64,000 nt of DNA from Martelella endophytica (GTDB lineage Bacteria; Pseudomonadota; Alphaproteobacteria; Rhizobiales; Rhizobiaceae): NCBI RefSeq assembly GCF_000960975.1, contig NZ_CP010803.1:3396273-3460272 (forward strand), read 5' to 3'. The position numbers and the translations under genes were made by a program. Below the pieces are notes generated by a model that saw nothing but the letters and a program-made list of their open reading frames with translations, was not told where the DNA came from and made no database searches. Below are positions 63,150 through 64,000 of the stretch, piece after piece (the stretch's first letter is position 1; the number at the start of each line of letters is the position of its first letter).

Positions 63150-64000
63150 CGAACAACTGCTCGAAGGCGCGGTTCCACCCGCTGCCAACCGCCATCTTTT
63201 CGGGCATGAGCAGGCCGAGCACTATCTCGCCGAGGCCTACCGCAGCGGCAAGGGCCATCATGCCATCCTGCTTGAAGGCGCTGAGGGGATCGGCAAGGCG
63301 ACACTCGCCTTCCGCTTTGCCAACCATGTGCTGCACTTTCCGCATCCCCCCGATGCACCGGAAAAGCTCATCGTGCCCGACCATACCTCGACCATCACCC
63401 GGCAGGTGATTGCCGGGGCCTCGCACGATCTCATGCACCTGAAGCGGCCTGTGGACGCCAAGAGCGGCCGGTTGCGCACAGCGATCACGGTGGAGGAGGT
63501 GCGCCGCGCCGGCCACTTCCTGACACAGACCTCGGGTACCGGCAACTGGCGCATCGTCGTTGTCGATGCGGCCGACGACCTCAATCGCAATGCCGCAAAT
63601 GCAATCCTGAAGATCCTCGAGGAGCCGCCAAAGAACGCGATGTTCCTGCTGATCTCGCATGCTCCCGGCCGACTGCTGCCGACCATCCGGTCGCGCTGCC
63701 TGCCGCTGGCGCTGCGGCCCCTCGGCCCCCACGACCTCTCCGCGGCACTTTCGGCGCTCGGCATCGACACCGGTGGCGAGGATGCCGGAAAGCTTGCCGA
63801 TCTTGCCGGCGGCAGCGTCTCCGAGGCGCTGAAGCTCATCAATTACGGCGGTGGCGAGATCATTGAGGCTTATCACGAGACGCTCGCCGGCGGTGATGCC
63901 GAGGCGAGGGCGATCATGCACCGCCTGGCCGACACGCTCGCCAAGCGGGACAACGAGACCGTGCTCGCCTTTTTGCTTGGTCATATCGACGAGGACATCA
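63142..64000 (+). CDS. holB: DNA polymerase III delta' subunit (partial at window end)
   Basis: The clamp-loader delta' subunit; 286 residues are present and the 3' end lies outside the window. [20 protein letters not shown] and [14 protein letters not shown] (a P-loop variant), [11 protein letters not shown] and [14 protein letters not shown] are clear family segments. It overlaps the tmk stop by 8 bases. tmk-holB is a conserved pair in alphaproteobacteria. Confidence 0.94.
   Translation, partial: MADEQLLEGAVPPAANRHLFGHEQAEHYLAEAYRSGKGHHAILLEGAEGIGKATLAFRFANHVLHFPHPPDAPEKLIVPDHTSTITRQVIAGASHDLMHLKRPVDAKSGRLRTAITVEEVRRAGHFLTQTSGTGNWRIVVVDAADDLNRNAANAILKILEEPPKNAMFLLISHAPGRLLPTIRSRCLPLALRPLGPHDLSAALSALGIDTGGEDAGKLADLAGGSVSEALKLINYGGGEIIEAYHETLAGGDAEARAIMHRLADTLAKRDNETVLAFLLGHIDEDI

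Overview
The window is high-GC DNA from an alphaproteobacterium, most likely a member of the Rhizobiales close to the Rhizobiaceae. The right-hand end (tRNA-Ser, rlpA, tmk, holB) is a housekeeping neighbourhood of that group. A 29-base palindromic repeat typical of alphaproteobacterial intergenic DNA occurs four times. No genus can be named from the sequence alone.

Positions 1-28663 form a molybdenum-nitrogenase region. At the left are two [2Fe-2S] ferredoxins, the second resembling the FeSII (Shethna) protein that protects nitrogenase from oxygen. Next come a leftward operon (SIR2-like protein, RseC, ApbE) and then rightward nifHDKT, a 2x[4Fe-4S] ferredoxin, a NafY/NifY-like gene and two nif-associated genes of unknown function. 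These are followed by nifE-nifN-nifX, a DUF269 gene, a DUF683-type gene, fdxB and nifQ, then modE-modABC. The regulators nifL-nifA run leftward and rnfABCDGEH runs rightward. NifA has no cysteine motif in its inter-domain linker and is encoded with NifL, as in Azotobacter, Klebsiella and Pseudomonas stutzeri and unlike most alphaproteobacteria. Together with the rnf and FeSII-like genes this suggests that the block was acquired laterally from a gammaproteobacterium-like source. nifB, nifU, nifS, nifV, nifW and nifZ are not in the window.

Regulation can be read from the DNA. Sigma-54 -24/-12 promoters with TGT-N10-ACA NifA sites precede the SIR2-rseC-apbE operon, nifH, nifE, modE-modABC and rnfA. 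A weaker promoter precedes nifL and would share one NifA site with rnfA. The mod operon also has a ModE palindrome just downstream of its predicted start. One regulon would therefore join nitrogenase, cofactor assembly, molybdate uptake, Rnf electron supply and Rnf flavin attachment (ApbE).

Positions 28664-60751 are an accessory catabolic region: (a) an SsuABC/TauABC-type transporter with a VOC protein and an AraC regulator; (b) a quinone-resistance-like set (pirin, MhqD-like hydrolase, MhqO-like dioxygenase, divergent LysR); (c) a MalEFGK-type sugar transporter with two sulfatases and a LacI regulator, suggesting use of a sulfated sugar; (d) a second NMT1/THI5-type ABC transporter with a CMP/dCMP-type deaminase, a two-subunit ThDP decarboxylase resembling sulfopyruvate decarboxylase, and a LysR regulator; (e) a Dpp-type transporter with two DAO-family oxidoreductases, a RidA protein and an FMN enzyme of the alpha-hydroxy-acid oxidase family whose catalytic His is Tyr.

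Positions 61102-64000 hold tRNA-Ser(UGA), rlpA, tmk and the start of holB. The change from accessory to core genes falls at the 3' side of tRNA-Ser, a usual place for island integration, but no integrase or repeated att site is visible. No CRISPR array, insertion sequence or rRNA was seen.
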